Positions 26,158 to 32,980 are shown, counted from the first letter of the stretch. The stretch: DNA of 34,799 nt from Nitrospirota bacterium (GCA_016178585.1 JACOTA010000042.1:1-34799), one strand, 5' to 3'. The notes: generated by a model from the sequence alone, not told the origin. A program made the numbers and translations.

Positions 26158-28368
26158 ATGATGGTTCCTCCGCCCCTTCCCTTAGATGAAAACCAAAGAC
26201 TTGAAAGTCTTCTGACCCTTAAGATTCTTGACACCCTTCCCGAGGAGCGTTTCGACAGGGTGACTCAATGTGCTCTCCGCCTTTTTAATGTTCCTGTTTC
26301 ATTCATCTCCCTGATTGACTCCGAACGCCAATGGTTTAAATCACGTCAAGGCCTTTCAATTTCGGAAATTCCCCGATCCATTTCTTTTTGCGGCTATACC
26401 ATTAATCATCATGATCTGTTTGTCATTCCCGATGCTTTGCAGGATCCTCGTTTTTCTGATAACCCGCTGGTGATCGGAGAGCCCTTCATCCGGTTTTATG
26501 CCGGATGTCCGCTCACCGGAACGGATAAACATTTCATCGGGTCTTTAGCGATCATGGACCATATTCCCAGAGAAATGAAGCCGGATGATCTTGTCTTCCT
26601 CCGCAACCTGGCATACTGGGCCCAGAATGAATTGACGCTGGGGGAGGTTAACCGTTCTTTGGCAGAAAGTAATCATTTACTAAAAATGATTGTCGACGCG
26701 GAGCCGGAATGTATAAACCTCATATCGGCCAACGGAACAGTGCGAAAGATAAATCCTGCCGGTCTTGAAATGATTGAGGCCGATCATCCGGACCAAATAT
26801 TGGGCAAATCTATCTTTTCCATCATAACGCCTAAAGATCGGTCGGGTTTCAAAGCTCTTATAGAGGCCGTTTTTCGCGGGGAGTCGGAAAAGCTGGAGTG
26901 TGATATCATAGGATTTAAGGGGACCCGCCGGAGTTTGGAAATCCTTGCCGTTCCCTTTCGGGACTCTAAAGACGAGATCATCGCGCTCCTTGCCGTTATC
27001 CGGGATATCACCGAACGCAAACGGAATGAAGAAACGATCCGGTATCTGGCTTATTATGATTCGCTGACCCTTCTTCCAAACCGGACGCTTTTCCATGATC
27101 GGCTGAAACAGGCGGTCCTCGCGAGTCTCCGCCTTCAGAAGCCGCTTGCTCTCCTGATCATGGATTTGAACCGGTTCAAGGAGATTAATGATACCCTTGG
27201 CCACCACAAGGGCGATCTGGTTTTAAAGGAGGTCGGGGAACGTTTACGGCAAGTCGTCCGGGAATCCGATACTGTGGCCCGGCTTGGAGGGGATGAGTTT
27301 GCGATTCTACTTCCCAGTTTGGAAGACAATGAGTATGCCGCTCTTGTTGCACAAAAAATCTTAAATGTTTTACAGGCTCCTTTTATTTTGGATGGTTTGG
27401 CGTTTGAAGTGGGAACGAGCATCGGGATTGCGGTCTGTCCTGACCATGCCGAAGAGGTTAACAGATTGATACAGCGAGCCGATGTGGCCATGTACGCGGC
27501 CAAAGGGGCCAGCATGGGTTTTGTCTTTTACTCCCCTGAACAGGATAAACACACGGCCCATCGTCTGGCTCTTTTTGGGGATTTACGTTACGGAATCGAA
27601 CATGATGAATTGAAACTTCATTATCAGCCTAAAATCGACTATAAAACGAGACAGATCAACGGGCTTGAAGCCCTGGTCCGCTGGGAACACCGCTTTCGAG
27701 GTTTAGTTTTGCCGGATCAATTTATTTCTTTTGCCGAGGAGACAGGATTAATCAATCCGCTGACCGAATGGGTTCTTAACGAAGTTCTTCATCAATCCTT
27801 TATCTGGCATCACATGGGAATAGAAGTGCCTATCGCCATTAATTTGTCAGCTCGAAACTTTCAAAATGAGGCGTTTCTGGCTTTAGTCGAAGGGTTGCTC
27901 TTCAAATGGGATGTTGAGCCGCGGTTGCTGGGCCTGGAGATCACCGAAACCGCTATCATGCAAGACCCCGCGCAGGCTCTGGAGATTCTTAAAAAACTTA
28001 ATGCGATGGGGATCAAACTTTCAATCGATGATTTCGGAACGGGATACTCTTCTCTGAGTTATTTGAGAAAACTCCCGGTCAATGAAATCAAAATTGACAA
28101 AACTTTCGTGAAGGATATGACGACAAATGAGGATGATTCCGTTATCGTTCGATCGATAATCGATTTAGGCCATAATTTGAATCTTAAGGTGGTCGCCGAA
28201 GGCGTCGAGGATCATCATACCTGGGTCTGTTTAGAAACGTTTCACTGTGACATGGCACAAGGTTTTTTTATGACGGTTCCTGTTTCTGCGCAGGAAATCA
28301 CGCCAAGGTTAAGGGAACCCTCATGGAATTTCATGAAGGGGTCTCCAGAGTCCAAGACCTCTTTATAA
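26158..28368 (+). CDS. GAF-PAS-GGDEF-EAL c-di-GMP signalling protein
   Basis: 736 aa, no membrane segment. GAF domain about residues 25-160 (ISLIDSERQWFKS, ISFCGYTI), PAS about 172-290 ending in VIRDITERKRNEE, GGDEF about 295-455 and EAL about 470-725. The GGDEF site RLGGDEF is intact, with RESD as I-site. The EAL side has EALVRWEH, NLSARNF, LEITETAIM and IDDFGTGYSS, all key metal and catalytic residues. Both synthesis and breakdown of c-di-GMP are possible; which dominates cannot be told. Two adjacent ATG codons (26158, 26161) could start it. Confidence 0.93.
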   Translation: MMVPPPLPLDENQRLESLLTLKILDTLPEERFDRVTQCALRLFNVPVSFISLIDSERQWFKSRQGLSISEIPRSISFCGYTINHHDLFVIPDALQDPRFSDNPLVIGEPFIRFYAGCPLTGTDKHFIGSLAIMDHIPREMKPDDLVFLRNLAYWAQNELTLGEVNRSLAESNHLLKMIVDAEPECINLISANGTVRKINPAGLEMIEADHPDQILGKSIFSIITPKDRSGFKALIEAVFRGESEKLECDIIGFKGTRRSLEILAVPFRDSKDEIIALLAVIRDITERKRNEETIRYLAYYDSLTLLPNRTLFHDRLKQAVLASLRLQKPLALLIMDLNRFKEINDTLGHHKGDLVLKEVGERLRQVVRESDTVARLGGDEFAILLPSLEDNEYAALVAQKILNVLQAPFILDGLAFEVGTSIGIAVCPDHAEEVNRLIQRADVAMYAAKGASMGFVFYSPEQDKHTAHRLALFGDLRYGIEHDELKLHYQPKIDYKTRQINGLEALVRWEHRFRGLVLPDQFISFAEETGLINPLTEWVLNEVLHQSFIWHHMGIEVPIAINLSARNFQNEAFLALVEGLLFKWDVEPRLLGLEITETAIMQDPAQALEILKKLNAMGIKLSIDDFGTGYSSLSYLRKLPVNEIKIDKTFVKDMTTNEDDSVIVRSIIDLGHNLNLKVVAEGVEDHHTWVCLETFHCDMAQGFFMTVPVSAQEITPRLREPSWNFMKGSPESKTSL

Positions 28369-28410
28369 AGTCAGTCCCTGATCCTTCGATAAGCGCCCAA
28401 TGGTCAGTAT

Positions 28411-28551
28411 CCCAAGAACAGCGATAGGATTTGTAACTCCTTGTTTTGCCTGTCATCGCGAGCACCCGCAGGGTGCGTGGCGATCTCGGTTCACGATGGC
28501 GAGATTGCTTCGCTTCGCTCGCAATGACAACTTTCTATCGCTGTTCTTGGG
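28411..28551. repeat. MITE-like inverted-repeat element, copy 2
   Basis: Relative of the 14530-14668 element, 141 bp. Its ends form a perfect 17-bp inverted repeat (CCCAAGAACAGCGATAG and complement), and the internal AGATTGCTTCGCTTCGCTCG block is identical in both copies. CAGTA occurs at 28405-28409 and again at 28552-28556 immediately outside the element (one extra T at the left). The gap 28369-28605 holds nothing else except the tadA promoter region. Confidence 0.78.
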
Positions 28552-28564
28552 CAGTACTAATCGA

Positions 28565-28592
28565 TTGACTTTACAACGAAAAGTTTTATATC
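28565..28592 (+). promoter_or_regulatory. Possible tadA promoter with very short leader
   Basis: TTGACT (28565-28570) and TATATC (28587-28592) with 16-bp spacing. Transcription would begin about 7 nt before the tadA ATG at 28606, and no Shine-Dalgarno sequence is visible. Confidence 0.4.
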
Positions 28593-28605
28593 ATCCTTGC
28601 CAGCC

Positions 28606-29172
28606 ATGATCAAAAATAATTTTTCCTTAAAAGATGAAGTCTTTATGCAATTTGCCCTGGACGAGGCAAATTTAGCCTATTCCAGGGGCGAAGTGCCGGT
28701 CGGCGCGGTAATGGTTAAAGGGAATGAGATTGTTTCTCAAAGCCATAATCTGAGAGAAGCGATCAAAGACCCCACCGCCCACGCGGAGATTCTGGTCATC
28801 AAAGAAGCCTCCAAACGATTAGACCGCTGGCGCCTTTCAAACCTCACCCTGTATGTCACACTGGAACCGTGTGCCATGTGTGCCGGGGCATTGATCCAGG
28901 CCCGGATTTCAAGACTTGTCTTTGGCGCATTTGATCCGAAAGCAGGGGCCTGCGGATCGTTGATGAACATTCCTCAAGACCACAGGTTTAATCACCGGGT
29001 GGATATTCAATCAGGCTGTCTGGAGATGGAATGTTCCGGCCTTTTAAAACAATTTTTCTCTGAGTTGAGATTGGCAAAACCGGATCAAAATGGTTCCCAT
29101 GGCGGCCAGGACTCCTCACAAAGTTTTCTGGAAGATCCCCTCAAATTAAAAAACTTTAACAACATTGCGTAA
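28606..29172 (+). CDS. tadA: tRNA-specific adenosine deaminase
   Basis: Deaminates A34 of tRNA-Arg(ACG) to inosine. 188 aa from ATG 28606; an in-frame TTG lies 9 nt upstream. Zinc/catalytic motifs TAHAEI (His, Glu) and EPCAMCAGAL (two Cys) are intact, and the C-terminal helix region GLLKQFFSELR matches TadA. The last 25 residues are an extra polar tail compared with typical 150-170 aa members. It ends 22 bp before the tRNA-Ser gene. Confidence 0.94.
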   Translation: MIKNNFSLKDEVFMQFALDEANLAYSRGEVPVGAVMVKGNEIVSQSHNLREAIKDPTAHAEILVIKEASKRLDRWRLSNLTLYVTLEPCAMCAGALIQARISRLVFGAFDPKAGACGSLMNIPQDHRFNHRVDIQSGCLEMECSGLLKQFFSELRLAKPDQNGSHGGQDSSQSFLEDPLKLKNFNNIA

Positions 29173-29194
29173 CAGCGGCGCAAGCTAGCTTACG

Positions 29195-29283
29195 GGAGAG
29201 GTGGCCGAGTCCGGTTGAAGGCGACTGACTCGAAATCAGTTCAGGTCGTAAGGCCTGCGTGGGTTCGAATCCCACCCTCTCCG
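29195..29283 (+). tRNA. tRNA-Ser (anticodon CGA)
   Basis: Acceptor stem GGAGAGG pairs with CCTCTCC, discriminator G at 29283, CCA not encoded. The anticodon loop is CTCGAAA, with anticodon CGA reading UCG. A long variable arm (GGTCGTAAGGCC region) and the T arm GTGGGTTCGAATCCCAC confirm a class II serine tRNA. The 3' portion from the anticodon loop onward is duplicated twice downstream, so this gene is the attachment site of an accessory region. Confidence 0.97.
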
Positions 29284-29447
29284 TATCCTTCCATCGTAAA
29301 ATCAATCATTTCTGAAATGTGCCTGTTTTCATTTGACTCCTGAATTTTCGCAGGTATGGCCGAAAGTATGGCCAGATATTGTAGCAAAATAAAAATCATC
29401 TTCCCTTTCCAACGGCTATCCTTGACTGTTTGAGTGGTTACCAGGAA

Positions 29448-29852
29448 TTAAGACAGATATTCATCGAAAAATTGACGTGGTTTAATAACCTCTATTCCTT
29501 TGAAGCCAGAAACTCTTAATAAATGTTTATCTCCACTGATGATTACTTTACATTTGCCAGATAGAGCACAGGCAAGGAACTTATCATCGTCGGGGTCTTC
29601 GCTGACACGCTCAGACAACTCTTGAGCGAAAATAATCTCTGCCTTGATTGTAATAAAACTCAGAATTGAATTCAGATTTATAGAGGGAAATTGACTGGAT
29701 AAGGCTTTTCCTACTCGTTCGTATTCCTCAAAGATATCCGGAGATAACAGTAATTTAATTTTTCCATCTTGCCATGCTTTAAGAATCTGATAAGGAGGGC
29801 CAGCAAAAAAGACACCTGAGATAAAAACATTAGTGTCGAGAATTACCCTCAC
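29448..29852 (-). CDS. PIN-domain toxin (VapC-like ribonuclease)
   Basis: 134 aa. N-terminal MRVILDTNVFISG gives the first conserved Asp, SPDIFEEYERV holds the conserved acidic residue, and SEDPDDDKFLACALSGKCKVIISGDKHLL gives the Asp cluster and terminal acidic site (key part DPDDDKFLA...SGDKHL). This matches the putative-toxin PIN family (COG1569 type). It overlaps its antitoxin gene by 4 bp (ATGA). Expected to cut RNA when free of antitoxin. Confidence 0.88.
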   Translation of the reverse strand: MRVILDTNVFISGVFFAGPPYQILKAWQDGKIKLLLSPDIFEEYERVGKALSSQFPSINLNSILSFITIKAEIIFAQELSERVSEDPDDDKFLACALSGKCKVIISGDKHLLRVSGFKGIEVIKPRQFFDEYLS

Positions 29853-30112
29853 CTCTTGCCTCGCACTTTGGCAATGGCAGCAACGATATCGGACTGTTTT
29901 AAACCTGCCTGCCTGGCTTGCTTCCGTGCTTCGGCGATTAGTGTGTCAAAATCTGCCATGGATGGAGGAGAGATGGCCTTGAGAATCACGACATCTTTGT
30001 TTCCTACGACCACGAATTGAGATCCAGATTTTAGTTTGAGTTGTTTCCGGATATTCTCCGGAATGACTACTTGACCTTTCGATGACATTTTTGTTGTGGC
30101 TAAATCGGACAT
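29849..30112 (-). CDS. AbrB/MazE-type antitoxin
   Basis: 87 aa. Swapped-hairpin AbrB domain at residues 6-50: TTKMSSKGQVVIPENIRKQL, then FVVVGNKDVVILKAI. The C-terminal helical tail (residues 52-87) would bind and block the PIN toxin encoded by the overlapping downstream gene. Such antitoxins usually repress their own promoter; a 6-bp-arm palindrome lies 24 bp upstream. Confidence 0.88.
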   Translation of the reverse strand: MSDLATTKMSSKGQVVIPENIRKQLKLKSGSQFVVVGNKDVVILKAISPPSMADFDTLIAEARKQARQAGLKQSDIVAAIAKVRGKR

Positions 30113-30136
30113 GGTATTGCTCCTCTATTTAAATTG

Positions 30137-30150
30137 TCTTACTGGTAAGA
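30137..30150. promoter_or_regulatory. Candidate operator of the toxin-antitoxin operon
   Basis: TCTTACTGGTAAGA: two perfect 6-bp inverted arms around a 2-bp centre, 24 bp upstream of the antitoxin ATG and inside the region where its promoter must lie. Autoregulatory role is inferred from the family. Confidence 0.45.
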
Positions 30151-30343
30151 TTGTAATCCAATAACTAGAGTACGGCAAGAGGTTCTTGGATTAAGAATTC
30201 AATTAGTTTTCACAGGTATGGCCGAAAGCGTGGACAAATATGAGGAGAGCCGGTTTGCGGTCTCTCGCATTTTACATTTTGGAATATTCAATAATACGAA
30301 TCAGAAATGACAAGAAAATAGACCCTAAATATTGTGTTTCTCC

Positions 30344-30428
30344 CAATAAAATTAATAATTTATGGGCATCTTAAGAAACATGTGATGTTGTAGCAAGACA
30401 ACTCGAAATCAGTTCTGGTCGTAAGGCC
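30344..30428. other. Attachment-site remnant 2 (partial tRNA-Ser copy with AT-rich arm)
   Basis: 30401-30428 matches tRNA-Ser positions 29228-29255 (anticodon loop to variable arm) at 27 of 28 bases, then diverges. Exactly 37 bp before its CTCG lies a 21-bp AT-rich repeat (30344-30364) also found before remnant 3 at the same distance. The surrounding 30113-30451 interval contains no gene. Confidence 0.7.
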
Positions 30429-30451
30429 CCCAGTGTCATTTAATGGATTCC

Positions 30452-31000
30452 TTATTGTCGTAAAGCCGTACCGCTTGCAATTTCAATGAGTCCAAAGCCA
30501 GGAGCTCCGGGTTGCGAAGTTACAATAATCATTTGATTTAAATCTTTGGAAGCCTGAAGAAGATAGATTGCACCCCCGGTAATATTTATCGTTCCAGATC
30601 CGTTTGTACTTACAGAATATGTTCCAGTCACTGTCCCATTGTTAAAGGCACTCGGAGCAGTACCAGGGCAGAAAAGAAGTCCGTTTTCGGTAATAGAAAC
30701 GCTGTTGTTAGCATTCAGAATTATAGTACCGCCACCAGTTATAGAACAAACAGATACGGTGCTTCCAATCGAGCCTGACTCCAAATAATTCCACGTTCCT
30801 GTCATTAAAGCTGAAGTCGCGGAAGATCGAGTGTTAATTGCGGCGAAATTAGCGTTAACCTGAGTGGCGTCCGCTACGGTTCCATTGGAAAAAGTATTGG
30901 GAAATGTTATATCTCCCACTGCGTATTTGTAGACTCCTAAAGATAAGATCAAAACCGATAAAGTGATAAGTGTTCCTTTCCATGTGATTACCTGTCTCAT
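30452..31000 (-). CDS. Membrane-anchored or secreted Gly/Ser/Thr-rich protein
   Basis: 182 aa from ATG 31000, chosen because AAGGAG lies 8 nt upstream; two earlier in-frame ATGs sit too close to or upstream of that site. One hydrophobic segment (residues about 8-25), then the motif FPNTFSNGTVADATQVNANFAAI (key part GTVADATQVNANF). I have seen this motif in surface and phage-tail-like hypothetical proteins of environmental bacteria. The rest is beta-prone, rich in Gly, Ser, Thr and Asn, with two Cys pairs that could bridge outside the cell. Same strand and 57 bp downstream of the small lipoprotein. Function unknown. Confidence 0.7.
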   Translation of the reverse strand: MRQVITWKGTLITLSVLILSLGVYKYAVGDITFPNTFSNGTVADATQVNANFAAINTRSSATSALMTGTWNYLESGSIGSTVSVCSITGGGTIILNANNSVSITENGLLFCPGTAPSAFNNGTVTGTYSVSTNGSGTINITGGAIYLLQASKDLNQMIIVTSQPGAPGFGLIEIASGTALRQ

Positions 31001-31057
31001 TTTCATCTCTCCTTCCAAATTTAAGTTTAATAAAATTTGATACCCGTAGATATTGCT

Positions 31058-31234
31058 TTATGGCCCTCCCCACTTGCCTGTTCCCCATACCATTGCCCCC
31101 CACGAACCGCTCGGTGTGCTTGGAGTACTGCTTCCACCACCGCCGCCACCACAGCTATAGAGAAATATCGTTCCGGCAATCATACAGACCAATCCAACCC
31201 GGATTAATATCTTACGAGTTTTATTTTCTTTCAT
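31058..31234 (-). CDS. Small lipoprotein (58 aa)
   Basis: Starts ATG 31234 behind an exceptionally strong AAGGAGGTGATC Shine-Dalgarno. Lysine/arginine-rich N-terminus, hydrophobic stretch (residues 9-26), then lipobox LYSC with Cys28, followed by six glycines and a Ser/Thr/Pro stretch. The C-terminal 15 residues contain four Trp (SWGAMVWGTGKWGGP). It would be a lipid-anchored surface peptide of about 31 residues after processing. It is followed by the anchored Gly/Ser/Thr-rich protein gene, likely the same operon. No family recognised. Confidence 0.72.
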   Translation of the reverse strand: MKENKTRKILIRVGLVCMIAGTIFLYSCGGGGGGSSTPSTPSGSWGAMVWGTGKWGGP

Positions 31235-31388
31235 TTTTTGATCACCTCCTTGCGGATTCTCGGATTTCCTAAAATCAGGTTTCTTTTTTAATTATGAACA
31301 AAACCGTATTTTTGTAAAGTTTATAATCCGCCTTATAATACCTGTTATTTACCAAACTGTTTAATTAAACTCAGCTTGGAGATAACAG

Positions 31389-31724
31389 ATGAAAGACAAA
31401 AATAACATTTGTAAAAAAATACGAGAATTACGTCAGTCAATGAAACTAACCCAAAGTCAGTTTGCTGAACTTGTAAATTTAAGTGAAGATAGTATTGGTA
31501 AGATTGAGAGGGGAGTAACCATTCCCAATGTGGAGACTTTATATAAGATTGCGGAGGGAGTTAAAATTCCGATTGAAAATTTGATTACCTCTTCAAAGAA
31601 GAATCCAGCCGAAGGATTACCTAAGACCCTAACCGATTTAACGACTTACCTGAAAACTCGCCCTTCTGAAGACATAAAATTAATTCACGAGCTTGCAGTT
31701 AAAATACTTGAAAGAAAAAAATAG
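31389..31724 (+). CDS. Xre-family helix-turn-helix regulator
   Basis: 111 aa. HTH_3 domain at residues 8-64: IRELRQSMKLTQSQFAELV, SEDSIGKIERG, IPNVETLYKIAEGVKIPIENLI, the usual five-helix Cro/C1 pattern. The C-terminal 45 residues are a charged helix, possibly for dimerisation. Divergently oriented from the lipoprotein gene 154 bp away, it may control that operon or its own module; no operator is evident. Confidence 0.88.
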   Translation: MKDKNNICKKIRELRQSMKLTQSQFAELVNLSEDSIGKIERGVTIPNVETLYKIAEGVKIPIENLITSSKKNPAEGLPKTLTDLTTYLKTRPSEDIKLIHELAVKILERKK

Positions 31725-31757
31725 TCTTGTATATTCTTGCCTAAGTCTTAGGTACTG

Positions 31758-31777
31758 GTGTGCCCAAAAGTGTGCCC
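31758..31777. repeat. Direct-repeat pair GTGTGCCC-AAAA-GTGTGCCC
   Basis: Two 8-bp repeats with a 4-bp spacer. Related sites: GTATGGCC-GAAA-GTATGGCC at 29354-29373 and a degenerate GTATGGCC-GAAA-GCGTGGAC at 30216-30235. All three have the same 12-bp period and lie near a tRNA-Ser copy. A role as integrase arm-binding sites is inference. Confidence 0.55.
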
Positions 31778-31840
31778 AGTGGGAGCAGATTTGAGCGGAT
31801 TCCAGAGGATTCCAGCGGAAATGAAAAATGATATTTTCTT

Positions 31841-31953
31841 CAATAAAATTAATAATTTATGCGATTTTTCAAGAAGTTATGAAAATGTCGTTTTTTGACT
31901 CGAAATCAGTTCAGGTCGCAAGGCCTGCGTGGGTTCGAATCCCACCCTCTCCG
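31841..31953. other. Attachment-site remnant 3 (3' half of tRNA-Ser with AT-rich arm)
   Basis: 31897-31953 repeats tRNA-Ser 29227-29283 with one mismatch in 57 bp, covering the anticodon loop, variable arm, T arm and acceptor 3' strand. The 21-bp AT-rich repeat at 31841-31861 precedes it at the same 37-bp spacing as in remnant 2. The 5' half of the tRNA is absent, so this is not a functional tRNA. No gene lies in 31725-32068. Confidence 0.85.
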
Positions 31954-31975
31954 TCCTGGCTAGCCGGCTTATTAG

Positions 31976-32030
31976 ATTCAGGGGTCCATCACCCCGGCGC
32001 GCGGTCTGGCAAAGCCAGCTCCTCGCTTAT
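31976..32030. repeat. Hairpin-rich intergenic repeat R3
   Basis: Begins ATTCAGGGGTCCATC and contains CTGGCAAAGCCAG followed by CTCCTCGCTTAT, matching both ends of the aprA-aprB spacer repeat (21310-21394) with a shorter middle. Confidence 0.5.
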
Positions 32031-32068
32031 GGTTCCGCAACGGCGTTAACATTTTTCCCTGGGGTAAT

Positions 32069-32239
32069 CTAATAAAAATAATTTTCAATTGAAAAGATCA
32101 GCCCCGTTTGTTTGCGTTTGTTCTCCCGGCACTCCTCATAAGGCGTGGAAGGCCCGATTTTACTGGCCTTTGACGCGCACTCATTTTCCCCTTGATTTAC
32201 ATGGCCGGCAGAGATAGTCTTATTTCGTTGTTTAACCAT
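32069..32239 (-). CDS. Hypothetical 56-aa protein with strong ribosome site
   Basis: ATG 32239 preceded by AGGAGGTAACCCAA, a near-perfect Shine-Dalgarno at good spacing. Polar, basic protein with two Cys (residues 21 and 37) and ending in an aromatic segment (SIENYFY). No family recognised; the sequence could be the surviving N-terminus of a longer transposase-like gene. The promoter and ribosome site lie in one arm of a large inverted repeat (32237-32305). Confidence 0.5.
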   Translation of the reverse strand: MVKQRNKTISAGHVNQGENECASKASKIGPSTPYEECRENKRKQTGLIFSIENYFY

Positions 32240-32305
32240 TTGGGTTACCTCCTCTTATAATAGTTTGGTCGTTACAAATCCTATTATAATGAGGTAATCC
32301 AAATG
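32237..32305. repeat. Inverted repeat carrying two outward-facing start modules
   Basis: Left arm 32237-32263 and right arm 32281-32305 are inverted copies (one base change and a short indel) around a 17-bp centre. Read outward, each arm gives CTATTATAA, a GAGG ribosome site and an ATG. The left arm starts the 56-aa frame; the right arm starts a 16-codon frame that ends at an early stop. Confidence 0.7.
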
Positions 32306-32354
32306 TTTTTACCCCTTTTTTTCATCCCCTCGTGCAAGATTCAGGGAATATAAA

Positions 32355-32558
32355 ATGGGTGGCGATATCTTAGCGGATGATTTTATTTTACCAGATCGGG
32401 AAGAACAAAAAACGCAACAAGAAAATAAAATTGAGTATAAAAAAGAAAATTCTAGGAATGTGTCATTAAGTTTGCGGTTGGCAGTTTTGAGTAGAGATAA
32501 CTTTCGTTGCGTTTTTTGTGGTAAAAGTGATCGTGTTGTTATAAATATGGTCAAATAA
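32355..32558 (+). pseudogene. Truncated HNH endonuclease-like gene
   Basis: 67 codons. The C-terminal part LRLAVLSRDNFRCVFCGKSDR is the start of a zinc-ribbon HNH domain (key part SRDNFRCVFCG), in which a CxxC precedes the catalytic DH and the distal HNH residues. Those residues are missing: the frame ends eight residues after CGKSD. The N-terminal 45 residues are charged and not conserved to my knowledge. Interpreted as a broken nuclease gene at a rearrangement junction. Confidence 0.6.
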
Positions 32559-32560
32559 CT

Positions 32561-32980
32561 ATGGACATCAAAACGATATTACTAAGTTTAATTTCTATAA
32601 CTACAGCTGTTCTAAGTTCGTATTTAACCTACTATTTTGCTATCAAATCTAAAAAGAGTGAAGCGATATTAAAATTTAAAGAAGAAAAGTATTCAAACTT
32701 ATTGATTCTTTTGCAGGGTTTTGTTGGTAAAACTACTTCTGGTGAAACAAAGAGAAAATTTTTTGAAGAACAATACAAGTCTTGGCTTTATTCTTCTGAC
32801 GGGGTAGTAAAAGCAATAAATGAAATGGTCCAACTTGTTATTAGTTCAAGAAGCAAAGCGCCAGAACCAGAAAAAGGGAAAAGAGCGATTGGAAATATCG
32901 TCCTTGAAATGCGAAAAGATTTATCAGGGAAAACTAATCTGAAATCAGAAGATTTTAGATATACAGATGTTATTGAATAA
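32561..32980 (+). CDS. Hypothetical protein with N-terminal membrane anchor
   Basis: 139 aa. One membrane helix (about residues 7-29) followed by a charged, helical cytoplasmic part rich in Lys and Glu (KSKKSEAILKFKEEKYSNLL, then a helix to residue 110). No catalytic motif recognised. It starts 2 bp after the truncated HNH frame and has no strong ribosome site. Low GC compared with the core genes, consistent with transfer. Confidence 0.55.
   Translation: MDIKTILLSLISITTAVLSSYLTYYFAIKSKKSEAILKFKEEKYSNLLILLQGFVGKTTSGETKRKFFEEQYKSWLYSSDGVVKAINEMVQLVISSRSKAPEPEKGKRAIGNIVLEMRKDLSGKTNLKSEDFRYTDVIE

Larger units (their letters stand above)
29284..30428. mobile_element. Integrase-less module A at tRNA-Ser
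   Basis: Interval between the intact tRNA-Ser and the first partial copy of it (30401-30428). It carries only the PIN/AbrB toxin-antitoxin pair. Repeats GTATGGCCGAAAGTATGGCC (29354-29373) and its relative at 30216-30235 lie near its two ends. No integrase, relaxase or phage gene is present. Boundaries come from the tRNA repeats and are inferred. Confidence 0.55.
30429..31953. mobile_element. Integrase-less module B at tRNA-Ser
   Basis: Interval between tRNA remnants 2 and 3. It contains a membrane-anchored Gly/Ser/Thr-rich protein, a 58-aa lipoprotein and an Xre regulator, with a GTGTGCCC direct-repeat site near its right end. No integrase is encoded. Extent is inferred from the tRNA-derived repeats. 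Confidence 0.5.

Noticed and set aside
29195-31953. Tandem tRNA-Ser gene cluster
   Set aside because: The downstream copies lack the 5' acceptor strand and D arm, so they cannot fold as tRNAs; attachment remnants explain them better.
31828-32049. 73-codon open frame across the tRNA-Ser remnant
   Set aside because: It translates the AT-rich repeat, the tRNA fragment and an intergenic repeat; no ribosome site or protein signature.
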